From Pseudomonadales bacterium (GTDB taxonomy: Bacteria; Pseudomonadota; Gammaproteobacteria; Pseudomonadales; Pseudohongiellaceae), in assembly GCA_012103535.1 (NCBI GenBank), contig WLWQ01000003.1:620001-684000 (forward strand): DNA of 64,000 bases. Reading direction: 5' to 3'. A program made the position numbers and the translations under genes. Every line of letters starts with the position of its first letter. Positions within the stretch are counted from its first letter, which is position 1. The notes beneath the pieces are model-generated. The model was not told the origin of the DNA, searched no databases, and was given only the letters and a program-made list of their open reading frames with translations. Positions 18,625 to 28,098 of this stretch are shown one piece after another.

Positions 18625-19818
18625 TCACATTCGATCCAACAGAAACTGTATTATCAGCGCGTTGGCAATATCGATAAAAAACGCACCAACTAAAGGCACG
18701 ACCACGAAAGCTTTCACGGAAGCGCCAAACTTTTCAGTAACTGCGGTCATGTTGGCGATGGCTGTAGGTGTTGCTCCAAGCGCTAGCCCGGCAAATCCAG
18801 CCGACATTACGGCGGCATCGTAATCACTGTTCATCAGCCGGAACACCACAAACACGACAAACAATACGGTTACAACTACCTGTGCCAATAGGGTTAGCAA
18901 TATAGGAATTCCCAGACCTGCCAGTGTCCACAATTGCAAACTCATCAGAGACATGGCGAGAAACAATCCCAGGCTAAGATCTGAGATCAATGCCATAGAA
19001 CGACTGCGATCCGGAAATTGAACAGTGCGAAAGATTAGCGGTAATGTATTGATCATGATGATGCCCGCAAACAGGCAGGTGACAAATTCAGGTAGCACCA
19101 ATCCAAATTCGATGAGCAAGGAGTTAAGGATCAATCCAAGGCCAATGCTCAAAGAAATGAGCAGGATCGAATTGAGCATGCGCTGGTAGTCGATAGGGGT
19201 TTCGGTTCCAGCATGGGACACCCCTACGACGAGTTTGTCATCGTGACTACCTTCAAGCTGGTAATGATTGATCAGAAATTTACCGATTGGCCCGCCGATA
19301 ACACCTCCCAATATCAGACCAAAGGTGGCGGAGGCAATGCCGAGTTCCATTGCGTTGGGAATCCCGTACTCGTCAACAAATCGTGGCGCCCAGGCGATGG
19401 CGGTACCGTGTCCGCCGGCCAGGGAAACTGATCCACCGATTACACCAGTCTCTAGAGCCTGACCCGTTAGCAGGGTTGCTGAGATGCCGGTTATGTTCTG
19501 AATAAACAGATAGACCACCGCCAGTGCCAGCATGATTAGCAACGGCTTTCCACCCTGTACCAGCGTTTGAAATTTCGAGCTAAGGCCAATGGTGGTGAAG
19601 AATACTATTAGCAGTGAATCCCGCAGTTCCAATGCAAAAAGAATCTCGGTATTGAAGACTGCGTAAATGACTCCGAACAGTATCGAAGCAATTAATCCGC
19701 CGGAGACAGGTTCCGGGATATTGTATTCCTGCAGAAATTGAATCTTGCGGGTGAGATACTTGCCCAGAAATAGGACCAGTATAGCGACGATGATAGTTTG
19801 TCTCGGGCTCAGTTCCAT
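18625..19818 (-). CDS. gltS: Sodium/glutamate symporter GltS
   Basis: The 397-residue protein has about ten membrane segments and the hallmarks of the ESS/GltS family: NIPEPVSGGLIAS near residue 33, GGSVSLAGGHGTAIAWAP near 127 (a re-entrant loop in the family), and its pseudo-repeat AGLALGATPTAIANM near 343. It takes up glutamate with sodium at the inner membrane. It stands alone, with a 393-bp gap before the divergent gene at 20212. Functionally it complements the glutamate synthase genes 15 kb away, though nothing ties their regulation. Confidence 0.94.
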   Translation of the reverse strand: MELSPRQTIIVAILVLFLGKYLTRKIQFLQEYNIPEPVSGGLIASILFGVIYAVFNTEILFALELRDSLLIVFFTTIGLSSKFQTLVQGGKPLLIMLALAVVYLFIQNITGISATLLTGQALETGVIGGSVSLAGGHGTAIAWAPRFVDEYGIPNAMELGIASATFGLILGGVIGGPIGKFLINHYQLEGSHDDKLVVGVSHAGTETPIDYQRMLNSILLISLSIGLGLILNSLLIEFGLVLPEFVTCLFAGIIMINTLPLIFRTVQFPDRSRSMALISDLSLGLFLAMSLMSLQLWTLAGLGIPILLTLLAQVVVTVLFVVFVVFRLMNSDYDAAVMSAGFAGLALGATPTAIANMTAVTEKFGASVKAFVVVPLVGAFFIDIANALIIQFLLDRM

Positions 19819-20211
19819 TTTTAACTACTTTCTACTTGAGTTCGCTGTCGCCAGGCATGTCCTGGAGACAGGAATTAATATCAGGGCAATGTATTGTAAC
19901 TCGATCCGTATTATTACTATTAGGAGAAAGGGAATCCACATCTTCTAGAAACTAGTCATTAATAACATTACCGCCACGTAGCAGAAAAGAATGGGATAAG
20001 AAAGGGCGCTCAGAGCGCCCTTTTTAGGTCACTAGTAACTAGTCTTGGTTCAAATTCTGAAGTTGCTCCACTAGTCGTTCAACGTTTCACGAATCCCATA
20101 GCTACGTCGGCGGAAAATCGATCAGCGATTTCTACTTTGAAAAACTTTATAAGAAGCTAAGGATTGGCGGCTTTTTCCCGCTATACCAATAAGGGGGATT
20201 TTGAAAGCAAA
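19819..20211. other. Intergenic region between gltS and the reprolysin-like gene
   Basis: This 393-bp divergent gap holds no frame I can support. It contains an orphan intrinsic terminator at 20001-20025 (separate entry), which means that something short on the plus strand may end there. Promoters for gltS and for the plus-strand gene should both lie here, but I cannot place them with confidence. Confidence 0.6.
20001..20025 (+). terminator. Orphan rho-independent terminator
   Basis: A perfect 10-bp stem (AAAGGGCGCT and AGCGCCCTTT) with loop CAG is followed by five T in the plus direction. No plus-strand gene lies upstream for more than 1.4 kb. It may end an uncharacterised small RNA, attenuate the gene at 20212, or block antisense transcription into it. 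Confidence 0.75.
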
Positions 20212-22443
20212 ATGAACATTAGTTCGAGGACAAAAGCATTGAGGCAGGCAGCAAATAATTCGAGAAAGAATTCAATACTTCTTCTTTCTATATTACTTGG
20301 AATAATTTCCAGTTCAGCCTACGGGCAGGCGACGCTTCAGTTTTCTGCGCCGCAGCCCTACGTTTATATTCACGGGGTTGAAACCTTACTGAATTTCGAA
20401 GTAGAGCTCGATAATCCAGGCTTCAGTGCCGTGAGCGATATTTCATTCTCTATCTCGATGTCAGATCAAGTATCTTTGGGCAATATTGATAGCGAGTGTA
20501 CGGAATCTTCCGATGGTTTTACTCGAACGATAAGCTGTGAGATTGATTCGCTCGATGCCGGAGCGATGAAGTTAATTGATTTCTTCGTTGACGGTCCGAA
20601 TTCCGTAGAAGCGGGGCCGGATTTTTCCGTTTCATTGATCGCCACCAATGTTACCGTGCTTGAACCAAATTCTTTTACAGCCAGTCTGGCCGATGGCGAT
20701 GAAACCGTAAGCGGATCGAATTTTACGATTCATGTTATCCGTGATCTCAATGTCGACATTAATCAAAACACCATTCCCGATGTCGACGAATCCATAATTA
20801 ATCCCACTCCTGATATTTCCTTTGCAGAGATACTGGCGACCCAGGCTTCGATTGACGTGTTATTCCTCCATACACCGGCAGCGGAAGCATATTTAGAAGG
20901 AATGGTGCTTGATCGTGTAAATCAGTACATGACCTCAACTAATCAGATCTTCCGTGAGAACGATGTGATGTTGCGTTTGAACACCGTAGGCTTGGAGGAA
21001 ATACCCTATATTAACGCAGATACTTCTGTCGATCAGACGCTCTCGGAGTTGGTTGCGAAAACCGATTCAGCATTTGCAGAATTCAACTCACTTGTTTTAA
21101 GTTCCGGTGCGGACATCGTAGTAATGATGCATGCACTAGACTTTGGCAGTGGCACGGAATGTACAAGCGCAACGACAAACGCGATTGGTCGGCAGGGTGA
21201 TTTTCAGCAAGAGTACCATCAGGGTGAATTGCTGTCGGTTATAAATGTCGGGCCCGATTGTTTAGGCTTTCGCCATCTTGCAACTTCGATGGCAGCCAAC
21301 ATGGGAGTGGTTTCTGATCGTATAAACGTTGTAGACGGTGGGACTTTTTCTTTCTCCGCTGGCTATGAATTGGAGAATGAATTTTCAACTCTCATGGTCG
21401 GCCAGGGCGGTCAGCCTGCACCAACCGCGCCCGGACTACTGAGATTTTCAAATCCAGCGGCTATTTGTAATAACTTTGCCTGTGGCGTTGATCGAGAAGA
21501 CCTGGCAACTGGTGCCGATGCAGTTAACTCATTGAACCGCACGCGTCACGTCGTAAGTCAGCTCTCAGCTACCGAGTTTAATTTCAGCGCCCTCGATAGA
21601 GAAACAATTCTGGACGGCAACGGCGCAGAAATTAGTATTTCTCATTCTCCAACTGAATCCGGCGCAATAATTTCGGACTTCGCTGAGTTTGGAGTAGTCA
21701 TCACCAATGACTCTTCCGAAGCGCTAAGTGATCTAGTCATCGCTGTAAGTCACTTAAACGATGGTGCAGTGAGCACTGAAGCTCAAACTTACCATATAGA
21801 GAGCGACCGCTGCGTAATCTTGGGCCCTGATCTTGCAACGGAAGGAACTGTACTAGAGGGTATAACGGAAAAAGCAGGACAACTCGAGTGTTTAATAAAT
21901 CAGATGAATCCAGGAGAAGAAATTTTCTTCAACTACTCAATACAGATTGATGACTCTCCTCCTATGCTCGATACAGAATCTTATTATCATCAACTGGTAA
22001 GCGTAAATAATATATATAAAGCGGAATCAGAAACATGTATTCCTGTGTTTACCGATATCGTCGATGCCCAGGCTGGCAGTACTGTGTGTGATGATGTGGA
22101 AAATTTAGTTTTGGATGTTGGCATCGGCGGTGAGATTGATCTGGATGCTTTGCCAGTAGTGTCAGGATCAAACATCTCTATTCCGTTTCTAAGAATATTT
22201 GACGGCCAGTTAATTAGTGGCGAGTTTGATATTTCGAGTTTTTCGCCATTGCAACTTACTCTTGTCAGTTATCAGTTGCTGGATCAGGAATTACTGCCAG
22301 CTGTTGAAAGTGATTTCGCAGAAGATGGCACTCTAACCTTGTTGGAAATTACAATCGATGACGTTACTTACACCATCACCGCGACTTATCAAGATGGCAC
22401 CGATCCAGGCGTATTCGATAATCTCCTTATTACACCGATCTAA
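20212..22443 (+). CDS. Secreted reprolysin-like pseudo-metallopeptidase
   Basis: The protein has 743 residues from ATG 20212, which starts a long signal peptide (cleavage after AYG near residue 39); an in-frame TTG at 20164 adds 16 residues. After a DUF11-like beta domain comes a region matching reprolysin-like (M12B/M72) metallopeptidases: ADIVVMMHAL, SVINVGPDCLGF, then ATSMAANMGVVSD at residues 357-369, then FSNPAAIC and ADAVNSLNRTRHVVSQL. Aligned with the family consensus AHEIGHNMGxRHD, the catalytic glutamate and all three histidines are replaced (T358, S359, A362, S368) while N-M-G and the final D are kept. No other HExxH occurs. A second DUF11-like domain follows. I expect no zinc protease activity; a binding or adhesive role is inference. 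Confidence 0.82.
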   Translation: MNISSRTKALRQAANNSRKNSILLLSILLGIISSSAYGQATLQFSAPQPYVYIHGVETLLNFEVELDNPGFSAVSDISFSISMSDQVSLGNIDSECTESSDGFTRTISCEIDSLDAGAMKLIDFFVDGPNSVEAGPDFSVSLIATNVTVLEPNSFTASLADGDETVSGSNFTIHVIRDLNVDINQNTIPDVDESIINPTPDISFAEILATQASIDVLFLHTPAAEAYLEGMVLDRVNQYMTSTNQIFRENDVMLRLNTVGLEEIPYINADTSVDQTLSELVAKTDSAFAEFNSLVLSSGADIVVMMHALDFGSGTECTSATTNAIGRQGDFQQEYHQGELLSVINVGPDCLGFRHLATSMAANMGVVSDRINVVDGGTFSFSAGYELENEFSTLMVGQGGQPAPTAPGLLRFSNPAAICNNFACGVDREDLATGADAVNSLNRTRHVVSQLSATEFNFSALDRETILDGNGAEISISHSPTESGAIISDFAEFGVVITNDSSEALSDLVIAVSHLNDGAVSTEAQTYHIESDRCVILGPDLATEGTVLEGITEKAGQLECLINQMNPGEEIFFNYSIQIDDSPPMLDTESYYHQLVSVNNIYKAESETCIPVFTDIVDAQAGSTVCDDVENLVLDVGIGGEIDLDALPVVSGSNISIPFLRIFDGQLISGEFDISSFSPLQLTLVSYQLLDQELLPAVESDFAEDGTLTLLEITIDDVTYTITATYQDGTDPGVFDNLLITPI

Positions 22444-22537
22444 AGCGACACCCATGCAATTCGAATTTTCACTATACTTTAATCGCTAGCTTGACTAGAG
22501 TTGAAGTTGCTTTAGTACTGGGAAAAACTGGTAAGCA

Positions 22538-22924
22538 ATGAATTCGAAACAGCCTCAATCGGAAGATTCCGATGATTCCCTAATTACGCCCAAGCGTCGA
22601 AGTGATCCAAACTACAAACCTTCTGTTCGAAAAATCTACCGTGCTCGCACCCGATTAATCGTTTGCCTTTGGACCCTGCCAGTATATGTCTTAACGGTTT
22701 GGATACTACTAAGTAATCGACAACCTATAGACATGTTCATGTTCTTCTATTTCGCACTATGTGCAGGATTTTGGTTAGACATGGCTTGGCGAAAATGTCC
22801 CGCCTGTGGCAAACAGTTCTATGTAAAAAGCTTATTGTTGAACTTGGTGACCCACAAGTGTGTGCACTGCAGTTTGGACATGGCAGCTACAGAACCTGTT
22901 AGTGATGATAAAGTAGAGTTTTAG
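22538..22924 (+). CDS. Small membrane protein with C-terminal zinc ribbon
   Basis: The 128-residue protein has a polar N-terminus, two adjacent membrane segments (about residues 47-65 and 70-84) and then two cysteine pairs, CPACGKQFY at about 93 and CVHCSLDM at about 113, that make a classic four-cysteine zinc ribbon on the cytoplasmic side. I do not recognise a named family. It follows the reprolysin-like gene by 94 bp in the same direction and converges on the ABC permease gene. Function unknown. Confidence 0.75.
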   Translation: MNSKQPQSEDSDDSLITPKRRSDPNYKPSVRKIYRARTRLIVCLWTLPVYVLTVWILLSNRQPIDMFMFFYFALCAGFWLDMAWRKCPACGKQFYVKSLLLNLVTHKCVHCSLDMAATEPVSDDKVEF

Positions 22925-23004
22925 CTCGCATATTGCATCAAACGATCGTTTATAGGGTTAATCTGGTTAAGCAAGCGTAGCGGTTTTTGGATTTTGCTTC
23001 GCGA

Positions 23005-23024
23005 AGAATAGTTATAACTATTCT
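23005..23024. repeat. Perfect 20-bp palindrome
   Basis: AGAATAGTTATAACTATTCT is its own reverse complement. A second small palindrome, CTTCGCGAAG (22997-23006), touches its left edge. Both lie in the 248-bp convergent gap between the zinc-ribbon gene and the ABC permease gene. It could be a regulator site or a cruciform-type transcription end; there is no T tract. Confidence 0.6.
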
Positions 23025-23172
23025 GAGTGATTCAAAATTCAAAATGCAACGCCAGATTAGGCCTAAAAATGATCAGCTAAAAATAATTTGTAGCAATAAA
23101 CTACGAGTATCAATGTTTATGAAACTTGGTGAAAAATTGAAAATTCAACGCGTGTTTGGTGCAATATGCGGG

Positions 23173-24756
23173 CTAATGCTTGGCTCGAACCATTCTCAAG
23201 AGTTCTAAAATCTTCGGTGGTTGACCCGTTCTCAATACACCTAACTTAAATACTTTTCCTGAACCCCACAGCACTAACACAATACTTGCCAGTAGCAATA
23301 TTGTCGTACCGACAACGTCCACCATGGGTGGATCTGCTGCCGCTCGGTTCAACATTAAGTAAGGTGTAAATAGTGGAAACCAGGAAAGGGCTCGCACTAT
23401 CGTGTTATTCGGATCTAGTACTACAAACGCCATCATCGCTATAGGCACTATCTGGATTAGTATCATCGGCATGATGAGAGCCTGGGCTTCTTTCAGTGTG
23501 CTGCACAAACTGCCGATGGCTAGAAACACGCCAGAATAGAGGGCATATCCAGCAAAGTAATAGAAGATAAACCAGGGAATTAACTCTGAACTTAGTATGA
23601 CTTCCAGTATTTCAGAAATCAGTTCTGTTTGAGTGCTGTCATAACTGACAATGAAAACGTAAAAAGACAAAAGCCATACGGCGATAGTAGTGAGTCCAGC
23701 GAGTCCAATTCCAACTAGTTTGCCCATCATCAATTCGTCGGCGGTAACTGAAGCAAGCAATACTTCAATAATCCGGTTTGATTTTTCTTCAATAGTATTT
23801 GACAACAAGTACTGCACATTCTGCATTAGTGAGATAAACATTAAATACACGAAACCGATCGGTGCAAATTGGCGAAAGGTATCAGCCATGCTGACTGCTT
23901 CTTCGCCTTCGTCCGCGGTAGGATCTAATTGATTCAATGGCATGCGTGTGCGTTGCACGTTACGAACCGATTCAGTGTTTACTCCCAGCTCGGTGTATTC
24001 TCTTTCGCGAATTTCCGCATTGATACTTGAACCAATGGCATCCAGCAAACGTGAGTCGGTTAGATTGCGCGCCCAATACTGCACTCCGGCAGTTGTATCG
24101 GGTGGACCCGGGATAGCGCCAGGCCGTGAAATATCCTGATCAACATCGTCCGGAATGAGAATTAGGGCAAACAAATTTCCAGATTCACCATTAGCCGAAA
24201 TCGGGCGATCTCCCACCAGGTAGGGTCTAAGTTGCGCAATAATTTCATCCGGCGGGGCGTTAATGTTTACCGAAGGTGGCAGGTCTGCCTGAATAAACTG
24301 TGGTTCGGGTTGTTCGTAGGGTGGTGCATCTTCCTCCAGATTTGGGCTGGCCATGGTAAGGGCGAAATTCAATCCGCCGCTTTCCAGCCATTCATCCAGT
24401 GCTGCAACTTCATCGGCATCCACATCGTCGATGAGTTGATCAATAGCAGTATTGGGATTGGCGGCTGTTAAATCCAGTTCGACGTCTACTCGATAATCCA
24501 ACATATAAGTTACAAAATCTTGCAGTATCCTACGTTGATGTTCACGATCAATCGCAACATCTACTGCTTCTTCGTAGCGGCCGGATTGATCGATCAACAG
24601 GTAGTAACGTGTAGGTGTCGCGTTAGAAAGCGCGGTTTGTAAAAAATACATGCCGATAAAAATAACTGGGAAAATCAGAATGGTTACCCAGAAACCTTTA
24701 GTCTTTACGTTTTCCTGGTATTCGCGGTAGGCGATTAGCTGAATCATTTTAAACAT
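23173..24756 (-). CDS. ABC-2 type exporter permease (NatB-like)
   Basis: The 527-residue protein has one N-terminal membrane helix (about 22-42), a large extracytoplasmic domain (about 45-300) and five or six C-terminal helices. The segment MQNVQYLLSNTIEEKSNRIIEVLLASVTADELMMGK (about 315-350) is the conserved coupling region of NatB-type permeases. With the ATPase encoded 2 bp upstream it forms a sodium-efflux- or drug-type exporter. The substrate is unknown; sodium is only the namesake of the family. Confidence 0.9.
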   Translation of the reverse strand: MFKMIQLIAYREYQENVKTKGFWVTILIFPVIFIGMYFLQTALSNATPTRYYLLIDQSGRYEEAVDVAIDREHQRRILQDFVTYMLDYRVDVELDLTAANPNTAIDQLIDDVDADEVAALDEWLESGGLNFALTMASPNLEEDAPPYEQPEPQFIQADLPPSVNINAPPDEIIAQLRPYLVGDRPISANGESGNLFALILIPDDVDQDISRPGAIPGPPDTTAGVQYWARNLTDSRLLDAIGSSINAEIREREYTELGVNTESVRNVQRTRMPLNQLDPTADEGEEAVSMADTFRQFAPIGFVYLMFISLMQNVQYLLSNTIEEKSNRIIEVLLASVTADELMMGKLVGIGLAGLTTIAVWLLSFYVFIVSYDSTQTELISEILEVILSSELIPWFIFYYFAGYALYSGVFLAIGSLCSTLKEAQALIMPMILIQIVPIAMMAFVVLDPNNTIVRALSWFPLFTPYLMLNRAAADPPMVDVVGTTILLLASIVLVLWGSGKVFKLGVLRTGQPPKILELLRMVRAKH

Positions 24757-24758
24757 AC

Positions 24759-25706
24759 TTATCTAAACTCCGCTTCCTTGGCGTCATCACCTACTAAGTG
24801 CACAAACACATCGTGAAGAGTTGGTTCAGTAAATTTAAAACGGTTGAGACTTATGTTTTGCTCGAAACAAGTTTTTAATATCGCTTGTGGATTCACTTGT
24901 TCGGCTATTTGCACCTGCCACTGTTTGGCTGAGAGTTCGCCGTCTTCGACTTCAAATGGATCGATGCCGTTTACGCCATCGATGTTTTTCAAAGTTTCGA
25001 TATTGTCATTGGTTTCCAATATTACTCGACGAGGAATTGTTGCTTTCGCTTCTCCAATTGTCCCATCAAAAATTTTCCTGCCTTTGGCGATAAGCAGAAT
25101 ATGGTCGCAGAGTCGTTCGGCATGTTGCATGACATGGGTTGAAAAAATAACCGTTTGACCATTGTCTGAAAGATCATTGATTAAATCTTCGAGCACGGTT
25201 TGGTTCACCGGATCCAATCCGGAGAATGGCTCATCGAGAATAACCAATTCAGGATTGTGGGCGACAGCAGAAAGCACCTGCACTTTCTGTCCCATGCCTT
25301 TCGACAAGGCCTCCACCTTCGACTCGGCAAAATCCTTTAGGCCGTATTTCTCCAATAATTCCCAGGCGCGATCTTTCGCTGCTTGTTTCTCCATACCTTT
25401 GAGCATGGCGAAGTATTGAATGATTGCCCACACCTTCATTTTCTTATAAAGGCCTTTTTCTTCAGGGAGATAGCCGATGCGGTTACGAACATCTAAAGCA
25501 GAAGAGTGACCCAATACGGAAATCTCACCACTACTCGGCTTGATGATTTCCAGGATCATGCGAAGGGTGGTGGTTTTACCGGCGCCATTAGGGCCAAGGA
25601 AACCGTAGATTGAACCTTTGGGAATTGAAATGCTGACATCGTCTACGGCTTTAAATTTACCGTAGTTTTTATCCACATTGGTTAGGCTGAGTACTGAATC
25701 CTGCAT
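24759..25706 (-). CDS. ABC transporter ATP-binding protein (NatA-like)
   Basis: The 315-residue ATPase has Walker A GPNGAGKTT (residues 38-46), an LSKGMGQKVQ signature (a known variant of LSGGQ in this group), Walker B LVILDEPFSGLDP and switch histidine in STHV. A C-terminal regulatory domain of about 90 residues follows, as is usual in NatA-type proteins. It precedes the permease gene by two bases and is read away from the TonB-receptor gene across a 194-bp gap. Confidence 0.93.
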   Translation of the reverse strand: MQDSVLSLTNVDKNYGKFKAVDDVSISIPKGSIYGFLGPNGAGKTTTLRMILEIIKPSSGEISVLGHSSALDVRNRIGYLPEEKGLYKKMKVWAIIQYFAMLKGMEKQAAKDRAWELLEKYGLKDFAESKVEALSKGMGQKVQVLSAVAHNPELVILDEPFSGLDPVNQTVLEDLINDLSDNGQTVIFSTHVMQHAERLCDHILLIAKGRKIFDGTIGEAKATIPRRVILETNDNIETLKNIDGVNGIDPFEVEDGELSAKQWQVQIAEQVNPQAILKTCFEQNISLNRFKFTEPTLHDVFVHLVGDDAKEAEFR

Positions 25707-25814
25707 AAATCCATGCCTGAGGCTTACTGCTATTACAAGTATGTCAGAATCTTACTATAGCGAGTAGTCGTTCTTCCGCAGTAAATACTACAAACGTCTG
25801 ATCTACTATGATCT

Positions 25815-25836
25815 TTAAACCTAACTAATTGGTAAT
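25815..25836. promoter_or_regulatory. Candidate response-regulator site upstream of the TonB receptor
   Basis: TTAAACCTAAC at 25815-25825 is the exact reverse complement of GTTAGGTTTAA at 30280-30290, in front of the acidic secreted protein beside the two-component genes. A GGTAAT half-site, also found there, follows at 25831-25836. This points to shared control by the OmpR-type regulator at 29483. Confidence 0.45.
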
Positions 25837-25900
25837 GAAGCAAGATTGAAGCTGTGTGGTAGAGTAAAATCCGGAGCTACTTTCGCGGTATTCGCTTTCA

Positions 25901-28084
25901 ATGAATGGGAAAGATAAGTTTTTGATGGCACGTGGCTATTGCATAAATATCCTTATCGCAGCATTTGTTGCGGGGTGGTCCTGCATAAGTGTTGCACAGC
26001 AATCAAACATCCCTCCAGAGGAAATTCGAGTTCAGGGAGAGCGTCTCTATTACTCACTCAGTGACAATACTTCTCCAGTTCTAATTTATGACAAAGAATT
26101 TTTTCAGTCGTTTGAACCGCAATCCGTAGGTGACATGCTAAAACGCGTTTCAGGTGTTGCCTTCACTTCTGACATCGGAGAATTTGAAGCACCTCAATTG
26201 AGAGGCCTTGGACCTGAATACACTCAGGTGCTTATCAACGGCGAAAGAATTCCTGGTGTAACAGATGATCGTGTTGCCCTGGTTGACCGCATTCCGGCAG
26301 AACTTATTGATCGAATCGAAGTGATTCGCAGCCCTACCGCTGACATAGACTCACAGGGGCTTGGCGGAACCATAAACCTGATTTTAAAAGATGGAGCAGA
26401 GCTACAGGGGAGCGAATGGCGATTGGGCGGAATCTTCTATCCCGATATCGATCCTACAACAAAAGGTTCCGCTGCCATTACCTTGGCTGATACTAATAAT
26501 GCTTGGAGCTATTTACTGTCTTTAAATACACAAGAAAGACTAGGACCAAAAACAAAGAGTGAATTCTCTTACAATGAAGCCGGTGAATTACAACAAGTCT
26601 TTAGCTCGGATGATATTAGGGAGAGCACAGACAACTCCTTGTTCGGAAACTTAAGTTACAAAGTTGATAATGAGGAAAGTTTAAGCGTTCGCTTTGGCTA
26701 CGTTGGCAGTCAGATTGATGAGATAGAGGAATTCCAAATTCATGATGAAGAATTTGAACTTGAAGAAAGCGGACTCGAGCGACGCGATTCTGAACAAGAG
26801 CGCTGGGACCTGGGTTTCTCCTACGACAAGTCCGTTAATGACGATTTAGATTTTCGATTTTCGCTTTCCGGGAGTCAGTTTAGAGATGACACCGAAGATC
26901 TCGAAGCCTTGATAGATGAGGGTGTGGAAGAAATTGAATTATTGCAATCGACAGACATCGAAGATCTCGACTTGCAAACGACGGCAGGTTTTTCTTACCG
27001 AATAAATTCTGAACACCGTATCGAATTTGGATTTGGTGCGAACAAACAAGAAAGAGAAGCGAATCAAAGAATTTTCGAAAGAGATGAAGACGACTTGGTC
27101 GATGTAAGCCCAGGCAATGGAATCTACCGAGTAGAAGAATCAAAGAGATTTATTTTCCTCAAGGATATTTGGGATCTCTCAAATTCTTCCACGCTTGAAC
27201 TGGGCCTTAGAGGGGAAGATACCGAGTTGAGTCAACGTGGTAGCAACGGGCTCTCCAGTGAAACCCAGTTTGAATTCAATCCCTCAGCGCACTATTTTCG
27301 TGAAATTGGTTCTAATGGCCAGCTTCGAGTGAGCCTGGCGAAAACCCTGCGTCGACCGAATTTTACTGAAATCATTCCATTTGTTAATCGCGATTCTCCC
27401 AGCGAAGATCAAGTAACGATTGGCAATCCATCATTGCATCCGGAAGTAGCGCTTGGATTGGATGTTGGGTATTCCCATAGCTTCGACAATAGTGGCGGAA
27501 TCCTCGGCCTGAATTTTTTCTATCGAGACATCGAAGACAAAATTGAACTTACTCAAATTGGTGAAGATACTTTTTCACCAGAAAACGTCGGTAACGGTGA
27601 AGCTTGGGGATTGGAAATTGATTTTGGAATGCCATTAACTTTTGTAGGTCTGCCCCAGCTAAGTTTTTTTACCAATTACTCTTATATAGATTCTGAAATT
27701 AAAGATCCGTTCACTAATCAAACCAGGCGTTTTAATCTGCAGCCCAACTATATAGCTAACGTCGATTTAATTCACAGCTTTGACAGGCTTGGAATAAACC
27801 ACGGTATCAGCTTTCAAAAACAAGGAAAGGTCAGAGACTTACAATTCGATGAAACCAAGCAGGTTAGTTATGGCGCCAATCTTGAATACTTCATAGAGAA
27901 AACAATTGGAGAAAATCTCACTCTCAGGTTTAGTGCTAACAATTTATTGGATGCAGAAAAACGTGAGCGTGGTTTGATCTACGACGGACTTAACAGCTTC
28001 CTTGATGGTGAATTGGAAGAGCGAGTGTTTGAGTGGGAGGAGTCAGAACCCGTATTCTTGATAACCGTTCGCGGAACGTTCTGA
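25901..28084 (+). CDS. TonB-dependent outer-membrane receptor
   Basis: The protein has 727 residues; the ATG at 25901 lacks a good ribosome site and ATG 25925 is an alternative that gives a neater signal peptide (cleavage after SVAQ near residue 34). A TonB-box-like EEIRVQGE follows, then a plug domain (SVGDMLKRVSGVAFTSD, QLRGLGPEYTQVLINGERI, RIEVIRSPTADIDSQGLGGTINL) and a 22-strand-type barrel. The barrel has an unusually acidic run of loops (about 270-330). The last residues are VFLITVRGTF with the terminal phenylalanine. Ligand unknown. It converges on the histidine kinase gene 15 bp downstream and shares a promoter motif with the gene at 30354. Confidence 0.92.
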   Translation: MNGKDKFLMARGYCINILIAAFVAGWSCISVAQQSNIPPEEIRVQGERLYYSLSDNTSPVLIYDKEFFQSFEPQSVGDMLKRVSGVAFTSDIGEFEAPQLRGLGPEYTQVLINGERIPGVTDDRVALVDRIPAELIDRIEVIRSPTADIDSQGLGGTINLILKDGAELQGSEWRLGGIFYPDIDPTTKGSAAITLADTNNAWSYLLSLNTQERLGPKTKSEFSYNEAGELQQVFSSDDIRESTDNSLFGNLSYKVDNEESLSVRFGYVGSQIDEIEEFQIHDEEFELEESGLERRDSEQERWDLGFSYDKSVNDDLDFRFSLSGSQFRDDTEDLEALIDEGVEEIELLQSTDIEDLDLQTTAGFSYRINSEHRIEFGFGANKQEREANQRIFERDEDDLVDVSPGNGIYRVEESKRFIFLKDIWDLSNSSTLELGLRGEDTELSQRGSNGLSSETQFEFNPSAHYFREIGSNGQLRVSLAKTLRRPNFTEIIPFVNRDSPSEDQVTIGNPSLHPEVALGLDVGYSHSFDNSGGILGLNFFYRDIEDKIELTQIGEDTFSPENVGNGEAWGLEIDFGMPLTFVGLPQLSFFTNYSYIDSEIKDPFTNQTRRFNLQPNYIANVDLIHSFDRLGINHGISFQKQGKVRDLQFDETKQVSYGANLEYFIEKTIGENLTLRFSANNLLDAEKRERGLIYDGLNSFLDGELEERVFEWEESEPVFLITVRGTF

Positions 28085-28098
28085 AATACTGTTCTTGA

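Noticed and set aside
22987..23208. 73-codon plus-strand frame after the zinc-ribbon gene
   Set aside because: It starts at TTG, has no ribosome site, covers the palindrome and runs into the ABC permease gene; composition looks non-coding.
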